A stretch of 64,000 bases of DNA, taken from positions 186,001 through 250,000 of the forward strand of contig NZ_JAGGNR010000014.1 in NCBI RefSeq assembly GCF_018614975.1, written 5' to 3'. The DNA comes from Paenibacillus polymyxa (GTDB taxonomy: Bacteria > Bacillota > Bacilli > Paenibacillales > Paenibacillaceae). Shown in pieces: positions 62,438-64,000 of the stretch. The position numbers and the translations under genes are program-made. The notes under the pieces are model-generated. The model did no database searches. It was not told the DNA's origin and saw nothing but the letters and a program-made list of their open reading frames with translations. The stretch's first letter is position 1. The number at the start of each line of letters is the position of its first letter.

Positions 62438-63502
62438 TTATACGCCTACACGTGCCGGGAAAAATTCCGCTGGTTGTTTGGCTGTGCTGAATGATTTACC
62501 CACGATTGGTGCCAATTTCTCCAGATCCTGCAACAGGTTGGCGAATTGGTCAGGGAACAAGGACTGCACACCATCTCCTGTCATGGAGTTATCCGGATCG
62601 GTGTGCATTTCAATGATCAGGCCATTGGCACCCGCAGCAACGGAAGCTTTTGTCATCGGTTCCACCAGTTCACGGCGCCCAGTACCATGACTCGGGTCAG
62701 AAATAACTGGCAAATGGCTCAGAGACTGCAGAACAGGGATCGCTGACAGATCCAGCGTATTCCGTGTGTAGGATTCAAACGTACGAATACCACGTTCACA
62801 CAGCATAACATTTGGGTTACCACCCGCAAGAATGTATTCAGCCGCATTCAACAATTCATCGTATGTCGCACTGAAGCCACGTTTTAACAATACCGGTTTG
62901 CCACACTCGCCCAATTTGCGGAGCAAGTCAAAGTTCTGCATGTTACGTGTACCTACTTGCAGAATATCTGCGTACTCGGCGCAAATATCCACATACTCAG
63001 GTGTCATGACTTCTGTAATGGTCAGTAGATCATGTTTCTTGCCTGCTTCAGCCATCATGATTAATCCCTCTACGCCCGTTCCCTGGAAGCTGTAAGGACC
63101 TGTACGCGGCTTAAATGCACCTCCACGTAACACTTGCCCACCAGCAGCTTTCACAAGCCCGGCAATCTCATCAATCTGTGCAGCGGATTCAACCGCACAT
63201 GGTCCGCCCATGACAACAAGTTCTTTTCCGCCGATATCTACACCTTTGATGGAGATCAACGTATCTTCCGGATGGAAGTCGCGGCTTGCCAATTTGTAGG
63301 ACTTCGAGATTTTAACGACATTCTCGACACCTTTCATTTGGCGAAGATGCTCTTGCATTTTAGGTTCAACTTTACCAATCAAACCAATGATAGTACGATC
63401 CTCTCCGTGAGAAATATGCACCTGAAGCCCTTCTTTTTCAATAACTGAAACGATATCCTGAATCTGTTCCTCCGGTGTAGCCTTGCCTGCAATAACGATC
63501 AT
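62438..63502 (-). CDS. aroF: 3-deoxy-7-phosphoheptulonate synthase (DAHP synthase, AroA-I beta type)
   Basis: The ATG at 63502 gives 354 residues starting MIVIAGKATPEEQ. Residues 1-75 form an ACT-like regulatory domain (IGLIGKVEPKMQEHLRQMKGVENVVKI). The barrel holds MGGPCAVESAAQ, LRGGAFKPRTGPYSFQG, LQVGTRNMQNFDLL, LLKRGFSAT and SDPSHGTGRRELV. It condenses PEP and erythrose 4-phosphate, the first step to aromatic amino acids. AAGGAAGG lies 12 bases before the start. A promoter is seen 120 bp upstream. Confidence 0.94.
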   Translation of the reverse strand: MIVIAGKATPEEQIQDIVSVIEKEGLQVHISHGEDRTIIGLIGKVEPKMQEHLRQMKGVENVVKISKSYKLASRDFHPEDTLISIKGVDIGGKELVVMGGPCAVESAAQIDEIAGLVKAAGGQVLRGGAFKPRTGPYSFQGTGVEGLIMMAEAGKKHDLLTITEVMTPEYVDICAEYADILQVGTRNMQNFDLLRKLGECGKPVLLKRGFSATYDELLNAAEYILAGGNPNVMLCERGIRTFESYTRNTLDLSAIPVLQSLSHLPVISDPSHGTGRRELVEPMTKASVAAGANGLIIEMHTDPDNSMTGDGVQSLFPDQFANLLQDLEKLAPIVGKSFSTAKQPAEFFPARVGV

Positions 63503-63623
63503 ATTAATTCCCATCCTTCCTTGTATGAGAGCACAATCATTTCTTAACGTGCGTCTAATTAAATATAAAAACTCTGTCACGCTTAAACGCTTGTTCGCTT
63601 TTAAGCTTTTATCCGTTAAAGTG

Positions 63624-63652
63624 AATATACCATAGTTATCTTATTGCGTCAA
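63624..63652 (-). promoter_or_regulatory. Sigma-A promoter of aroF
   Basis: On the minus strand TTGACG (63652-63647), a 17-bp spacer and TATATT (63629-63624). Confidence 0.7.
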
Positions 63653-63675
63653 GGTACACATTCCTTATCCATATA

Positions 63676-63730
63676 CAAAAAGAACCCTGCTCCACAGGCT
63701 CCGACATTCGGATCTGCGTAACAGGATTCT
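63676..63730 (-). terminator. Terminator of ispH
   Basis: AGAATCCTG and CAGGGTTCT (one G-U pair) close a long imperfect stem, followed by TTTTTG on the minus strand. Confidence 0.8.
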
Positions 63731-63793
63731 TCTCATTCACATCTCGTTTGCATTTCACATACACTTAGGACTTACTTTAACATTAGCTGTGCC

Positions 63794-64000
63794 CTACGGT
63801 GTACGTGTTTTTTCTCTAACTGGAGGCAGCAGTTTGCTCATGTTCACGGTACGTTTGATCTCCCACGTCTCCGGCTTGTCATGTTCATACTGCTCCAGGT
63901 AAAGGATGACTTCCTTCGTAATCGGTGTTGGTGTTGATGCACCCGAAGTAACCGCCACCTTATTTACACCTTTCAGCCATTCTTGCTGAATCTCGGAAAC
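63794..64000 (-). CDS. ispH: 4-hydroxy-3-methylbut-2-enyl diphosphate reductase, C-terminal part
   Basis: Only the last 68 residues are in the window. [20 protein letters not shown] is the conserved C-terminal motif of IspH/LytB, which contacts the substrate diphosphate. The end is [17 protein letters not shown] and a TAG stop. The enzyme performs the last step of the MEP isoprenoid pathway using a [4Fe-4S] cluster. The N-terminal part lies beyond the right edge. Confidence 0.9.
   Translation of the reverse strand, partial: VSEIQQEWLKGVNKVAVTSGASTPTPITKEVILYLEQYEHDKPETWEIKRTVNMSKLLPPVREKTRTP

Overview
The window looks like a chromosomal segment of a Paenibacillus-type Firmicute. It is moderately AT-rich, with strong AAGGAGG ribosome sites, frequent GTG/TTG starts, sporulation genes (spoVR, yhbH, prkA, pdaA), an AbrB-type regulator, a CBM22-GH10-CBM9 xylanase and a paeninodin-like lasso peptide cluster. 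About 85% of the gene content is on the minus strand. I saw no rRNA, tRNA, CRISPR array, transposase or integrase.

Region 1 (1-13937, minus): a phage-tail or tailocin-like block. Transcription would run from a large RNA-polymerase-like gene (13937 to 11202), through a zinc-ribbon protein, into a collagen-like fibre protein, small tail-like proteins, and at least five large proteins with carbohydrate- or cell-binding modules (discoidin, LamG, SPRY). The polymerase-like protein carries the motifs of the two-barrel QDE-1/RDR/YonO superfamily: a DGFG block, an invariant KG, an RAP-x-x-H block and a DMDSD metal-binding loop. The binding proteins share a C-terminal signature and are separated by intrinsic-terminator hairpins.

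Region 2 (14207-18535): housekeeping and sporulation genes, including DUF423, a DUF4190-like protein, DegV and PdaA.

Region 3 (18743-27756): a lasso peptide cluster. The minus operon is sulfotransferase, cyclase (C), precursor (A, absent from ordinary gene calls), HPrK-like kinase (K), B1, B2, nucleotidyltransferase, ABC exporter (D). A divergent cysC next to it makes PAPS, the sulfotransferase donor. The operon has a TTGACA-17-TAGAGT promoter with a palindromic operator in the spacer, and an attenuator-like hairpin pair after the precursor gene.

Region 4 (28190-48977): a UMF1-type MFS protein, yhbH-spoVR, an MHYT-PAS-GGDEF-EAL protein, xylanase with a LacI regulator, a short globin-coupled chemoreceptor, prkA, a DUF2161 nuclease-like protein, azoreductase, a PLP aminotransferase, an orphan response regulator, and a coiled-coil membrane protein coupled to a phosphodiester glycosidase.

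Region 5 (49095-58148): a carbohydrate-uptake operon on the minus strand (esterase, two permeases, binding lipoprotein, GH3, LacI) divergent from a serine hydrolase. Palindromic LacI-type operator-like sites lie between them.

Region 6 (58248-64000): abrB-like, trmL, serC, glnA (with a perfect GlnR/TnrA box), aroF and the 3' end of ispH.
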